DNA from: an uncultured Alistipes sp.
Lineage (GTDB): Bacteria; Bacteroidota; Bacteroidia; Bacteroidales; Rikenellaceae
Assembly: GCA_910587675.1 (NCBI GenBank)
Contig: CAJUMU010000015.1
Location: 1 to 46,975, forward strand
Direction of reading: 5' to 3'
Length of the DNA stretch: 46,975 nucleotides
The notes beneath the pieces were generated by a model. It did no database searches, was not told the DNA's origin, and saw only the letters and a list, made by a program, of their open reading frames with translations. Within the stretch, counting starts at the first letter, position 1. Every line of letters starts with the position of its first letter. This document shows positions 24,753 to 33,269 of this stretch, piece after piece. The position numbers and the translations under genes were made by a program.

Positions 24753-24782
24753 GGGGTGAGGTCGCTATACCTCACCCTTTTT
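24753..24782 (+). terminator. Terminator at the right side of the transposon cargo
   Basis: The sequence GGGTGAGG, an 8-base loop and CCTCACCC, followed by five T residues (24778-24782), forms a clean Rho-independent terminator. It lies 14 bp after the last passenger gene. From there to the right terminal repeat (24914) I see nothing further. Confidence 0.85.
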
Positions 24783-24938
24783 CATTTCAAAGAACAATTC
24801 TCATACCAAAAGGCTAAACACGACGCAAATATAACACATCCTAAAATAACGTCCAAATAATTGTGGCATAAACATCTCATCTTCTGATGATTAACAAGCC
24901 ATTGCCCGAACTTTAGTGTAAAGTTGTATATAATTACC

Positions 24939-24946
24939 TAAATATA
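24939..24946. repeat. Target-site duplication, right copy
   Basis: TAAATATA is identical to 20996-21003 and abuts the right terminal inverted repeat of the element. Confidence 0.95.
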
Positions 24947-25361
24947 ATCATTTTGATTCGTCCGTCGTATGAATTTAACGCCACAAACATCAGATATCAT
25001 AGTCATCGCCTTAACAACAGCACTATTATCGCCAAATTTTGAATCAATATCATAGTAAACCTCCCCTCGTGGCCAATAATTAGACAGCGTACCGGTCATT
25101 GCACCTCGCGATTGAGGACAATTCAGTAATTCCAATTGCCGGTCATTAAGTATCATATCCCCTCCGAGAACATATACGCTATCGATTTTATTTACCGTAA
25201 CTCCGCTTTCAAGAGTTATGACTTCACGAGAAGCATTCGGCATATATTGCTCTGCCGGAATATCTTCCATAAAATCCTTCTGCCATACACCCACCATTTC
25301 ATCCTTACGGCAAGCCACTATTGAGCTAAACACAACCAATAAAATTAAAAACCTTTTTCAT
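24939..25361 (-). pseudogene. Astacin metalloprotease lipoprotein, 5' part with start-codon frameshift
   Basis: This part encodes the N-terminal half of the protease cut by the transposon. It includes the astacin entry motif YWPRGEVYYDIDSKFG and VCGVKFIRRTNQNDYI, which continues directly into the 3' part at 20995. The natural start codon is probably the ATG at 25359-25361, but its frame stops after 11 codons. Deleting one A of the A5 run behind it gives MKRFLILLVVFSSIVAC, a clean lipoprotein signal peptide in the protease frame; the rejoined gene would then have 387 codons plus stop. A TTG at 25339 keeps the frame but leaves too short a signal. The gene therefore carries two lesions. Confidence 0.88.
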
Positions 25362-25390
25362 AACACATCTATTTTAATCGAGTTTACTCA

Positions 25391-25398
25391 CAAATATA
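25391..25398 (-). promoter_or_regulatory. Promoter -7 element for the astacin gene
   Basis: The minus strand reads GCTATATTTGTG; TATATTTG is a perfect -7 match 30 bp before the ATG. The -33 region is only A/T-rich. It would have driven the protease and the DUF4377 lipoprotein gene. Confidence 0.55.
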
Positions 25399-25619
25399 GC
25401 ATAATAATCACAAAAAAATATAATTATTGCGATTAAATATAAATTACTCGAGAATCCGTCGGTTTCCAAGAAAAAGCCGTCTTACCACAACTCATCCATC
25501 TCGGGCACACGGGGCGAATGCTCCGCGCCCCCCAAACGCAAAATCCCGAATATTATGCGTATATTCGCAATATCGAGACGCGGGACACCGACACGCAGAC
25601 CGCATATAATAATCCGTAT

Positions 25620-26027
25620 ATGAACTTCATATTATCGATCACCCTCGCCGCCCTCAACGCGATCATGGCAATAACGTGCCTTGTCGCGAGCGGCAAACAT
25701 ACCAAACACCCGTTCGGAGTATACCTCGCCGCCGCGATGCTACTTTGGTGGCCCGTCATGATCTATCCGATCCTCTTCGCTTCGGAGCGCAAGGCCGCCG
25801 CCGATCCCGACAGGCGAGCCGCGGCGCGTTTCAAATTGCGGCTGGCGTGGGCGACCGCGGCGTGTTCGGTGGCGATGCAAGCCCTCGCCACGGCGATAAT
25901 CGGCTTTTCGGGCATGGCGACGGCAGCCGACGACACGGCCCGAATATGCGCCTTGGCAGCCACGTTCCTCATGACCTCGATAATGCTGACGGCCATCCGC
26001 CTGCGCGCGAACTCTACCGACGCGTGA
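25620..26027 (+). CDS. Small four-helix membrane protein
   Basis: The ATG at 25620 gives 135 residues that begin directly in a membrane segment (MNFILSITLAALNAIMAITC). Three more follow: about residues 31-51 (FGVYLAAAMLLWWPVMIYPI), a middle one after a basic loop (ERKAAADPDRRAAARFKLRL), and a last one (ALAATFLMTSIMLTAIRLRA). An ATG 34 codons earlier in the same frame would add a non-hydrophobic, unlikely leader. I do not recognise a family. It stands alone, facing away from the broken protease gene. The 239-bp stretch to the next gene holds no further gene. Confidence 0.7.
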   Translation: MNFILSITLAALNAIMAITCLVASGKHTKHPFGVYLAAAMLLWWPVMIYPILFASERKAAADPDRRAAARFKLRLAWATAACSVAMQALATAIIGFSGMATAADDTARICALAATFLMTSIMLTAIRLRANSTDA

Positions 26028-26266
26028 AAGCCTGAGACTCCGCATCGAATGATGCCGATAAGATGCCGCAGTCCGCTGCCCGACCGCGAGAATTGCAACT
26101 CGGCGCGCGGAGATTCGCAGAACGGGGGTTGCGCCCTTATGCCATACGAAAAACCAGCCTTGCGCAATGCAGACGCATTCCCGACAGATAATTGCCGAAA
26201 AAGGGGTATCGTTTTTGCATTGTTACGGTCGACAAAACAATAGATAACCTTTTAAGTGTTTTTCGT

Positions 26267-26524
26267 ATGTTCTTTTTATGGTATTTGCTGATCGGCCTCT
26301 TTGCTGGCTGGATCGCCAACCTGATCGTCCGAGGCGGCGGTTCGGGTCTTATTATCAACCTTATCGTCGGTTTGGTGGGCGGATTGCTCGGCGGCTGGAT
26401 CTTCTCGTGGTTCGGCTGGGTGCCCGAGAGCACGTTCGGCAGCATCATATGCTCTATCATCGGCGCCGTGGTGCTGTTGTGGATCGTATCGCTCATACGC
26501 CCCGCCCGAAAGACGACGGTATAG
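26267..26524 (+). CDS. GlsB/YeaQ/YmgE-family membrane protein
   Basis: The 85 residues from the ATG at 26267 (MFFLWYLLIGLFAGWIANLI) show the three-helix, Gly-rich pattern of the transglycosylase-associated/GlsB family: GGGSGLIINLIVGLVGGLLG, then GWIFSWFGW and FGSIICSIIGAVVLLWIVSL. These small inner-membrane proteins are linked to stress responses; their exact role is not known. An earlier in-frame ATG at 26192 would add a soluble 25-residue leader that relatives lack. A terminator-like hairpin follows. Confidence 0.88.
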   Translation: MFFLWYLLIGLFAGWIANLIVRGGGSGLIINLIVGLVGGLLGGWIFSWFGWVPESTFGSIICSIIGAVVLLWIVSLIRPARKTTV

Positions 26525-26588
26525 GCACGCGCGCTTACACCTTCCTACTGTTTACATCTCAACAATCGACATCGCCGAGCGATGCGGG

Positions 26589-26624
26589 CAGTCTGTCGCC
26601 ACTCCGCGCGGCGGACTGTTTTTT
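26589..26624 (+). terminator. Terminator after the GlsB-like gene
   Basis: CAGTC plus a GC-rich stretch pairs imperfectly with GGCGGACTG, followed by six T residues (26619-26624). It lies 65 bp past the stop codon. Confidence 0.65.
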
Positions 26625-26690
26625 CACATATTTTCTTAGGCCCTCCCCGATTACATACACAACTGTCATACAGCTATTTACGACCCCGAC

Positions 26691-26699
26691 GGGGGGGGG
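26691..26699. repeat. G9 homopolymer upstream of the MATE promoter
   Basis: Nine consecutive G residues lie 42 bp before the -33 element of the MATE gene. Such tracts change length by slippage. Confidence 0.85.
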
Positions 26700-26741
26700 C
26701 GGACGCCGCTTATGAAAATAGAATTCCGATAAGGAAAATCG

Positions 26742-26773
26742 TTTGAAAAATCATAAAATAACTTATATATTTG
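26742..26773 (+). promoter_or_regulatory. Promoter of the MATE gene
   Basis: TTTG at 26742-26745, a 20-base spacer and TATATTTG at 26766-26773 form a textbook Bacteroidota vegetative promoter. The start codon lies 118 bp further on, after a GC-rich leader (26800-26870). Confidence 0.85.
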
Positions 26774-26891
26774 CCGCGACACGATTGAAATCGGGCCTCG
26801 GAAACGGCGCTTGCGGCGCGGGGCCGCGCATGCCGCCGCCCGCCCGCGGCCGCCCCCGCGAACAAAGAACCGAAACCTGAATTTACATATT

Positions 26892-28238
26892 ATGGAGAGA
26901 GACACTATCGATTTCGGCACGGTGAAAATATCGAAACTTTTCCGCCGCCTTTTCATCCCCACTCTGCTGGGCATGCTCAGCATCTCGGCCGTGACGGCCA
27001 TCGACGGCATCTTCGTCGGCCACGGCGTGGGCGGCGACGGCATCGCGGCGGTGAACATCTGCATACCTCTGCTTCTGATCTTCACGGGACTGGGCCTCAT
27101 GATCGGCACGGGATGCTCGGTGGTGGTATCCATCCACATGGGTCGAGGACGGCTGCGCGCGGCGAGGATGAACATAACGCAAGCCCTCGTATTCGTGACC
27201 GTCGTCACCGTCATCGCCACGATATTCATAATGGCATTCGCGCGCCATATCGCCGTAGCGTTGGGCTCCTCGGAGACGTTGCTGCCCTCGGTGCTCGACT
27301 ACATGCTGTGGTTCATGCCCTCGATCGTGTTCAACATGTGGATCGCGGTCGCGCTTTTCATCATCCGCATCGACGGCGCGCCGAATGCGGCCATGTGGTG
27401 CAGCATGACCTCGGCGATTCTCAACGTCGCTCTCGACTATCTGTTCATATTTCCGTTGGGTTGGGGCGTGCGCGGCGCGGCCTTCGCCACGGCGTTGAGC
27501 TGCGCGGCGGGCGGCATCATGGCAATGGGCTATCTGCTCTTCTTCGCGCGCTCGATGCGCCCCGAGAGGGTGAAGTGGAGCCGAAAGAGCCTGCGTCTGT
27601 CGCTCCGCAATATCGGCTACCAGTGCCGCATAGGCTCGTCGGCCATGCTCGGCGAGTTTACGATGGCTATGTTGATGTTCATGGGAAACCACACCTTTAT
27701 GCGCTACTTGGGCGACGACGGCGTGGGCGCGTTCGGCATCGCGTGCTACTACGCTCCGTTCGCGTTCATGGTCGGCAACGCCATCGCGCAGTCGGCGCAA
27801 CCGATCATAAGCTACAACTTCGGCATCGGCGACAGCGAGCGCGTGAGGAAAACGGGACGCGTCGCGCTGCTCACGGCCCTGCTGTGCGGCACAGTGAGCG
27901 CGGCCGCTTTCATACTGTTTCCGCGGCTGCTGGTCGGTCTGTTCCTGCAACCCGACGCAGCCGCGGCCCGTATCGCCGTCGAGGGCCTGCCGCTCTTCGC
28001 CACGGGATTCGTATTCTTCATCTCGAACCTGACGATCATAGGCTATAACCAAAGTCTGGAACGCGTCGTTCCCGCCACGGCATTCGCCCTGCTGCGCGGA
28101 TTCGTATTCCTGTCGCCCGCATTTCTGCTGCTGCCCGAAGCCATAGGCACGGCGGGGATCTGGCTCGCCATGCCCGCATCGGAGCTGCTCACCTCGGCGG
28201 TCATAGTCGGCCGTAGCCTCCTGCGGCGCGCGGCCTGA
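26892..28238 (+). CDS. MATE-family efflux transporter
   Basis: The 448 residues from the ATG at 26892 begin MERDTIDFGTVKISKLFRRL and form about twelve membrane segments in two homologous halves. The first half has FIPTLLGMLSISAVTAIDGI-FVGHGVG and a polar IGTGCSVVVSIHMGRG loop; the second has GNHTFMRYLGDDGVGAFGIA and GNAIAQSAQPIISYNFGIGD, the typical MATE repeat. Such proteins export cationic drugs or metabolites, driven by sodium or protons; the substrate cannot be told from sequence. The frame is open further upstream, but that part is Ala/Pro/Arg-rich and lies between promoter and ATG. It stands alone and converges on the GHL10 gene. Confidence 0.95.
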   Translation: MERDTIDFGTVKISKLFRRLFIPTLLGMLSISAVTAIDGIFVGHGVGGDGIAAVNICIPLLLIFTGLGLMIGTGCSVVVSIHMGRGRLRAARMNITQALVFVTVVTVIATIFIMAFARHIAVALGSSETLLPSVLDYMLWFMPSIVFNMWIAVALFIIRIDGAPNAAMWCSMTSAILNVALDYLFIFPLGWGVRGAAFATALSCAAGGIMAMGYLLFFARSMRPERVKWSRKSLRLSLRNIGYQCRIGSSAMLGEFTMAMLMFMGNHTFMRYLGDDGVGAFGIACYYAPFAFMVGNAIAQSAQPIISYNFGIGDSERVRKTGRVALLTALLCGTVSAAAFILFPRLLVGLFLQPDAAAARIAVEGLPLFATGFVFFISNLTIIGYNQSLERVVPATAFALLRGFVFLSPAFLLLPEAIGTAGIWLAMPASELLTSAVIVGRSLLRRAA

Positions 28239-28251
28239 CGCCTCGCGCGCC
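28225..28251. terminator. GC-rich hairpin between convergent genes
   Basis: GGCGCGCG and CGCGCGCC form a perfect 8-bp stem over an 11-base loop that includes the MATE stop codon and ends just before the GHL10 stop codon. There is no T run on either strand, so any bidirectional termination is only a possibility. Confidence 0.4.
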
Positions 28252-29541
28252 CTATCGCCACGTGCCGCGCAACTCGGGCTCGGCGCGTTCGATGCCGCGA
28301 CGAATGTCGTCCCACAGATCGAATCCTATGACCTGACAGATATCGAATACCATGAGCCCCTCGCTGTCGCGCAGACATACGTATACGGCATCTTCGATAT
28401 TTTCCTCGTGGTTGAGCGCATAGATGGTGGCGTACATGCGGCAATCCCCCTTGACGAGATTCTTGGCGCGCTCGATCGAATACTCTATCGACTCGTGGTC
28501 GTCCAACCCGAATATCCGCTCCAGATAGGCGCCCAACATGAAGGCGTCGATCCGATCGGCGAAACCCGCCCGCATGTAGTCGCTGTCGCACCACACGTCG
28601 GTGTAGGGATCCTTGTGCATGGCGTGGCGCGGGCTGGCCCAGTTCTGCGCCGTGCCGTACATGCCGTAAATCCACGACGCGGCCCAATAAACCACCTCCG
28701 TATCGGGTCTGACGCTCTTTATCTCGTCGCGCACGCGGCCTATGAAGTCGCTTATGACCGCGGCGCGGTAGCTCCACCACGCGCGATAGTGCTTGCCCGC
28801 GACGATGCCGCCCTCGGCGTCGAACGAGAAGACATCCTCGGGCCAACGCTCCACCTCGGCGCCGAGGTAACGCTCGAAGTCGCGGCGCGAGAAGTCGGAG
28901 AAGTCGCCGAACATGTCGGGATAGCGGCAGTAGTCGAGCGAATAGCCGTCGATGTCGTAACGCTCCGCTATCTCGCGCACGAAGCTCAAGGCATACTCCC
29001 GATTCTCGGGCATGGCGGGATTAAGGAACGCCGCGACCTTGTCGCTCTGCTCCCTTATGTCGACCATCCCCTGCGGCGTATACTCCACGCACGTGCGCCC
29101 CGCAAAGGGATCCGAGTCGTAATAGGCGGGGCCTTTTCGCCGTACGGGCGAACCGACGGGAAAGAGGGTCGTGCCCGCCGTGACCTTCATGCCGCGCGCG
29201 TGCGCCGCGTCGATGAAGTATTGCAGATAGTCCCAGTCGCGTTCGGGACGCAGGCCGCCCGACTCCACCATGGCGGGCAGCACGTCGCTGCGATAGAGAG
29301 CCTCGCCCTCGACCGAGCGCACGTCGACCACTATGCGGTTGAAGCCCGCCGCACGCGCCTTGTCGAGATAGTAATCGACCGAATCGCGCCGCGACATGCG
29401 TTCGAAGTTGCCCGTGGCGTCGATCCACAGATATTTGGGCTTTCCGCCCGCCGTCTCGGGCGTGCGGCCGCACGAAGCGGCGCAACAGACCGCAGCCGCC
29501 GACACGGCCGCCATAACGAGTTTCAAACGAGGTATGTTCAT
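28252..29541 (-). CDS. GHL10-type family-10-like glycosyl hydrolase lipoprotein
   Basis: The 429 residues from the ATG at 29541 start with a signal peptide and lipobox (AAVSAAAVCCAASCGRT, Cys24). The rest is a TIM-barrel of the GHL10/COG1649 type: FNRIVVDVRSVEGEALYRSD, then DYLQYFIDAAHARGMKVTAG and DIDGYSLDYCRYPDMFGDFS, whose Asp lies at the usual active-site strand. GHL10 enzymes are thought to act on sugars, possibly peptidoglycan; the substrate is unknown. The frame stays open upstream through the esterase gene, but that is an overlap shadow. It follows the esterase by 44 bp in the leuS operon. Confidence 0.88.
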   Translation of the reverse strand: MNIPRLKLVMAAVSAAAVCCAASCGRTPETAGGKPKYLWIDATGNFERMSRRDSVDYYLDKARAAGFNRIVVDVRSVEGEALYRSDVLPAMVESGGLRPERDWDYLQYFIDAAHARGMKVTAGTTLFPVGSPVRRKGPAYYDSDPFAGRTCVEYTPQGMVDIREQSDKVAAFLNPAMPENREYALSFVREIAERYDIDGYSLDYCRYPDMFGDFSDFSRRDFERYLGAEVERWPEDVFSFDAEGGIVAGKHYRAWWSYRAAVISDFIGRVRDEIKSVRPDTEVVYWAASWIYGMYGTAQNWASPRHAMHKDPYTDVWCDSDYMRAGFADRIDAFMLGAYLERIFGLDDHESIEYSIERAKNLVKGDCRMYATIYALNHEENIEDAVYVCLRDSEGLMVFDICQVIGFDLWDDIRRGIERAEPELRGTWR

Positions 29542-29585
29542 CTTAAGTCGAGGTTTTTCGAAGTAAAGCCGGCCGCGGCCCGCAC

Positions 29586-30473
29586 TCAGTTCTTGGGTTG
29601 CATCTGCCCGAGCCAGTCTATGACGGCGCGCTGCCACTGCTCCTTGTAGGGGAACCAGTCGTGAAAGCCCCATCCGTGGTTGCCCGTGGGGAATATGCGT
29701 ATCGAGGCGCGTATGCCCTCGCGCTTCAGAGCGTCGTAAAACCGCACCGAATTGACGGGCGGCACCACCGTGTCGTCGTCCGAGAGCAGAAACAGTGTGG
29801 GCGGCGTGGCGCGGTCGACCAGATTTTCGAGCGACCACTGCGCGGTGAGCTCCGCCGTGCGGTCGTACCCCAGCAGATTGTCGAACGAGCCTTGATGCCC
29901 CTTCAGGGGGTCGGCCGTTATGACGGGATAGAACAGAATCATGAAGTCGGGACGCACGTCGGCCGCGCGCTCCGCATACTTGTCGAGCGCGCCCACGCCC
30001 GTCGCGGCGGCGAGATGGCCTCCCGCCGAAAAGCCCATGATACCGACCTGCCCCACCTCGTCGCGCGACTCGTACTCCTCGCGCATGTAACGCACCGCCT
30101 CGGCGGCATCCTCCGTCGGCACTTCGGGATGGCCGTCGGGCATGCGGTACTTCAACACGGCGGCCGTGACGCCGTTCGCAGCCAGCCAGCGCGCCATGTC
30201 GTGACCCTCGTGACCCATCGCGGCCAAGTAGTAACCTCCGCCCGGACAGATGACCACCGCCTGACGGCTGTTCACCTCGCCCGCGGCCTTGTAGATATAG
30301 AGCACGGCCTCGGTGGTGTGCGACACACGCTCCTCGCCCTCGTCCTTTTCGGCGACCGCGATGCCGTTGGAGTGGGGCGCCGAGGCGTTGTCCCACAGCT
30401 TCACTTCGAGATCCTGCGCCGAGGCCGTCGCCACCGCCGCCGCGGCCATCGCCGCCAAAACCATACGTTTCAT
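29586..30473 (-). CDS. Secreted alpha/beta hydrolase (esterase-like)
   Basis: The 295 residues start with a signal peptide (MKRMVLAAMAAAAVATASAQ, cleavage near residue 20). The fold is that of acetyl-esterase/lipase proteins: the oxyanion loop VVICPGGGYYLAAMGHEG, the nucleophile Ser149 in GFSAGG, the acid around Asp232-234 (LSDDDTVVPP) and the catalytic His266 (GNHGWGF). All three are present, so it is probably active. Relatives remove acetyl groups from plant polysaccharides, which fits the GHL10 hydrolase that follows. It starts 2 bp after leuS, an odd partner. Confidence 0.9.
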   Translation of the reverse strand: MKRMVLAAMAAAAVATASAQDLEVKLWDNASAPHSNGIAVAEKDEGEERVSHTTEAVLYIYKAAGEVNSRQAVVICPGGGYYLAAMGHEGHDMARWLAANGVTAAVLKYRMPDGHPEVPTEDAAEAVRYMREEYESRDEVGQVGIMGFSAGGHLAAATGVGALDKYAERAADVRPDFMILFYPVITADPLKGHQGSFDNLLGYDRTAELTAQWSLENLVDRATPPTLFLLSDDDTVVPPVNSVRFYDALKREGIRASIRIFPTGNHGWGFHDWFPYKEQWQRAVIDWLGQMQPKN

Positions 30474-30475
30474 AA

Positions 30476-33232
30476 TCAGACGACTATATTGATGATTTTA
30501 CCCTGCACGACGATTATCTTCTTCGGCGCCTTGCCGTCGAGCCACTTCCGCGCGCCCTCGGCCTCGACGATCGAAGCCTCTATCTCGGCCGCCGTGGCCG
30601 AGAGGGGATACTCCTGCTTGAAGCGCAGCTTGCCGTTCACCATAACGGGATACTCGAACGCGCTCTCCCGCATGCAGCTCTCGTCGAACTCGGGATAGGG
30701 GGCGTCGAACACCGACTCCTCGTGACCCATGGCCTCCCACAGCTCCTCGGCGATGTGGGGCGCGAAGGGCGCGATCAACGCGGCCAGAGGCTCCAGCACG
30801 GCGCGCTTTCGGCAACCGCCCAACTCGTTGAGACATATCATGAACGCCGACACCGAAGTGTTGAACGAGAAGTTCTCGATATCCTCGCGCACCTTCTTGA
30901 TGGTCTTGTGCAACGTCTTCAGCTCCGCGGCCGAGGGTTTCTCGTCGGTGAGCGCCGGTTTGCCGTCGCGGTCGAAGTAGAGACGCCAGAACTTGCGCAG
31001 GAACTTGTGCACGCCGTCGATGCCGTTGGTGTCCCACGGCTTCGACTGCTCGATGGGGCCGAGGAACATCTCGTACATGCGCAGCGTGTCTGCTCCGTAA
31101 CTCTCCACTATGTTGTCGGGATTCACCACGTTGTACATCGACTTCGACATCTTCTCCACAGCCCAGCCGCAGATGTATTTGCCGTCCTCCAAGATGAACT
31201 CGGCGTTCGCGAACTCGGGACGCCACGCGCGGAACGCCTCGAGATCGAGCTGGTCGTTGCGCACGATGTTGACGTCGACGTGTATCTCCTGCGTCTCGTA
31301 CTGCGAGCGCAGCCCCGCCGACACGAACTTGTCGGTGCCCACCACGCGGTATACGAAGTTCGAACGGCCCTGAATCATACCCTGATTCACCAACTTCTTG
31401 AACGGCTCCGACTCGCACACGTAACCCAGATCGTAGAGGAACATGTTCCAGAAACGCGAATACATAAGGTGACCCGTTGCGTGCTCGATGCCGCCCACAT
31501 AGAGGTCGACGTTGCGCCAATACTCGTCGGCCTCCTTCGAAACCAACGCCTTGTCGTTATGCGGATCCATGTAGCGCAGATAGTAGGCCGACGACCCCGC
31601 GAAGCCCGGCATGGTCGACAGCTCGAGAGGATAGCCCTCCTTGCTCGTCCACCCCTTCACGCGCGCCAAAGGCGGCTCGCCCTGCTCGGTGGGGCCGAAG
31701 TTCTCTATGGGAGGCAGCTCCAGCGGCAACTCCTCCTCCGAGAGAGGATAGGCCGTATCGCCCTTGTAGCATACGGGGAACGGTTCGCCCCAATAACGCT
31801 GGCGCGAGAATATGGCGTCGCGCAGACGGTAGTTCACCAGCTTGCGGCCCAATCCGCGACGCTCCACCTCGTCGAACATGGCGGGAATCGCCTCCTTCAC
31901 ATCCATGCCCGTGAGGAATCCCGAGTTTATCATGCGTCCCGACTTGGCGTCGTACGACTCCTTCTCTATGTCGCCGCCCTCGACCACGGGGACGATCTCC
32001 AGCCCGAAGTGACGTGCGAAAGCATAGTCGCGCGAGTCGTGCGCGGGCACCGCCATGATGGCTCCCGTGCCGTAACCCGCCAGCACGTAATCGGAAATAT
32101 ATATAGGTATGCGCTTGCCCGTGAAGGGGTTCACGGCGTACGATCCCGTCGCCGCGCCGCTCACGCGACGCGTCTCGGCGATGCGCTCGCGCTCCGAACG
32201 CTTCTTCGTCTGAGCGATGTACTCCTCCACGGCGGCGGCGTTCGCGGGCGTCGTAAGCTCGCCCACCCACTCGTGCTCGGGAGCTATGACCATGAACGTC
32301 ACGCCGAAGATGGTGTCGGGGCGGGTGGTGAATATCTCCAGCTTGCGGTCGCTGCCATCCACGTCGAAGAAGACCTGCGCGCCCACCGAACGGCCGATCC
32401 AGTTGCGCTGTATCTCCTTGAGCGAATCGCTCCATTCGAGCGCGTCAAGCCCGTCCAGCATACGCTGCGCGTACGCCGTCACTCGCAGCGACCACTGCTT
32501 CATGCGTTTCTGCTCCACAGGGTAGCCGCCGCGCACCGAAAGGCCGTCCTTAACCTCGTCGTTGGCCAGCACGGTGCCGAGTTTCGGACACCAGTTCACC
32601 ATCGTGTCAGCGCGATAGGCCAAGCGGTAGTTCTGCAACACCTGCTCGCGCTTCTCCTCGTCCCACGCGCGCCACTCCTCGGCCGTGAAACGCATCTCGG
32701 CTGTGCAGGCGGCGTTCAGACCCTCTGTTCCGCGCTCGGCGAACGCCTCCGTGAGCTCCGATATCGGACGCGCCTTTTGCGAGTCGTTGCAGTAGTAGCT
32801 GTCGTACATCTTCAGGAACGCCCACTGGGTCCATTTGTAGTAGGCGGGGTCGCAAGTGCGCACCTCGCGATCCCAATCGAAACAGAATCCGATCTTGTCC
32901 AACTGCTCGCGGTAGCGCGCTATGTTGTGCTCGGTGGTGACGGCGGGGTGCTGGCCCGTCTGGATGGCATACTGCTCGGCGGGCAGACCGAACGCGTCGT
33001 AACCCATAGGATGCAGCACGTTGAATCCGCACTGACGCTTGTAACGCGAATAGATGTCCGAGGCTATGTAGCCGAGCGGATGGCCCACGTGCAGGCCCGC
33101 GCCCGAGGGGTAGGGGAACATGTCGAGCACATAATATTTGGGCCGCTTCGGGTCGATCTCCACGTGATAGGTCTTGCGCTCTTTCCAACGCTGCTGCCAT
33201 TTGGGTTCGATCTGTTTGAAATCGTATTCCAT
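30476..33232 (-). CDS. leuS: Leucyl-tRNA synthetase
   Basis: The enzyme charges tRNA-Leu with leucine. The ATG at 33232 gives 918 residues, MEYDFKQIEPKWQQRWKERK at the start. The class I motifs are present: HIGH as HVGH at residues 48-51 (YPSGAGLHVGHPLGY) and KMSKS (VEKMSKSMYNVVNP) in the last third. Between them lies an editing domain with TTRPDTIFGVTFMVIAPEH and GTGAIMAVPAHDSRD. The anticodon-binding and C-terminal parts end VVQGKIINIVV. The frame is open further upstream but without homology. It heads an operon with the esterase and GHL10 genes. Confidence 0.98.
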   Translation of the reverse strand: MEYDFKQIEPKWQQRWKERKTYHVEIDPKRPKYYVLDMFPYPSGAGLHVGHPLGYIASDIYSRYKRQCGFNVLHPMGYDAFGLPAEQYAIQTGQHPAVTTEHNIARYREQLDKIGFCFDWDREVRTCDPAYYKWTQWAFLKMYDSYYCNDSQKARPISELTEAFAERGTEGLNAACTAEMRFTAEEWRAWDEEKREQVLQNYRLAYRADTMVNWCPKLGTVLANDEVKDGLSVRGGYPVEQKRMKQWSLRVTAYAQRMLDGLDALEWSDSLKEIQRNWIGRSVGAQVFFDVDGSDRKLEIFTTRPDTIFGVTFMVIAPEHEWVGELTTPANAAAVEEYIAQTKKRSERERIAETRRVSGAATGSYAVNPFTGKRIPIYISDYVLAGYGTGAIMAVPAHDSRDYAFARHFGLEIVPVVEGGDIEKESYDAKSGRMINSGFLTGMDVKEAIPAMFDEVERRGLGRKLVNYRLRDAIFSRQRYWGEPFPVCYKGDTAYPLSEEELPLELPPIENFGPTEQGEPPLARVKGWTSKEGYPLELSTMPGFAGSSAYYLRYMDPHNDKALVSKEADEYWRNVDLYVGGIEHATGHLMYSRFWNMFLYDLGYVCESEPFKKLVNQGMIQGRSNFVYRVVGTDKFVSAGLRSQYETQEIHVDVNIVRNDQLDLEAFRAWRPEFANAEFILEDGKYICGWAVEKMSKSMYNVVNPDNIVESYGADTLRMYEMFLGPIEQSKPWDTNGIDGVHKFLRKFWRLYFDRDGKPALTDEKPSAAELKTLHKTIKKVREDIENFSFNTSVSAFMICLNELGGCRKRAVLEPLAALIAPFAPHIAEELWEAMGHEESVFDAPYPEFDESCMRESAFEYPVMVNGKLRFKQEYPLSATAAEIEASIVEAEGARKWLDGKAPKKIIVVQGKIINIVV

Positions 33233-33269
33233 GATGTTATGATGTTTTTGATTTATTCCAACTAACTTG

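Larger units (their letters stand above)
21004..24938 (+). mobile_element. IS1595-family transposon with passenger genes (3,935 bp)
   Basis: The ends are 25-bp terminal inverted repeats with 22 matches: 21004-21028 reads GGTAAcTATATACAAtTTT then tCACTA, and the reverse complement of 24914-24938 reads GGTAAtTATATACAAcTTT then aCACTA. An exact 8-bp duplication flanks them. The cargo, all on the plus strand, is a transposase, a KilA-N-like protein, a structured RNA region, two membrane proteins, a GIY-YIG protein and a small unknown. Most family members carry only the transposase; passenger-bearing members are known. The AT-rich content and the disrupted host gene mark it as acquired. Confidence 0.93.

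Noticed and set aside
25339..25341. TTG as the start codon of the astacin 5' part
   Set aside because: It would give a signal peptide with only nine residues before the Cys; the ATG at 25361 with one A removed fits far better.
29542..30396. N-terminal extension of the GHL10 frame through the esterase gene
   Set aside because: The signal peptide and lipobox start at the ATG at 29541; the upstream part is the esterase gene read in another frame.
30722..33265. Long plus-strand frame over leuS
   Set aside because: Antisense shadow with His/Arg-rich composition and no family resemblance.
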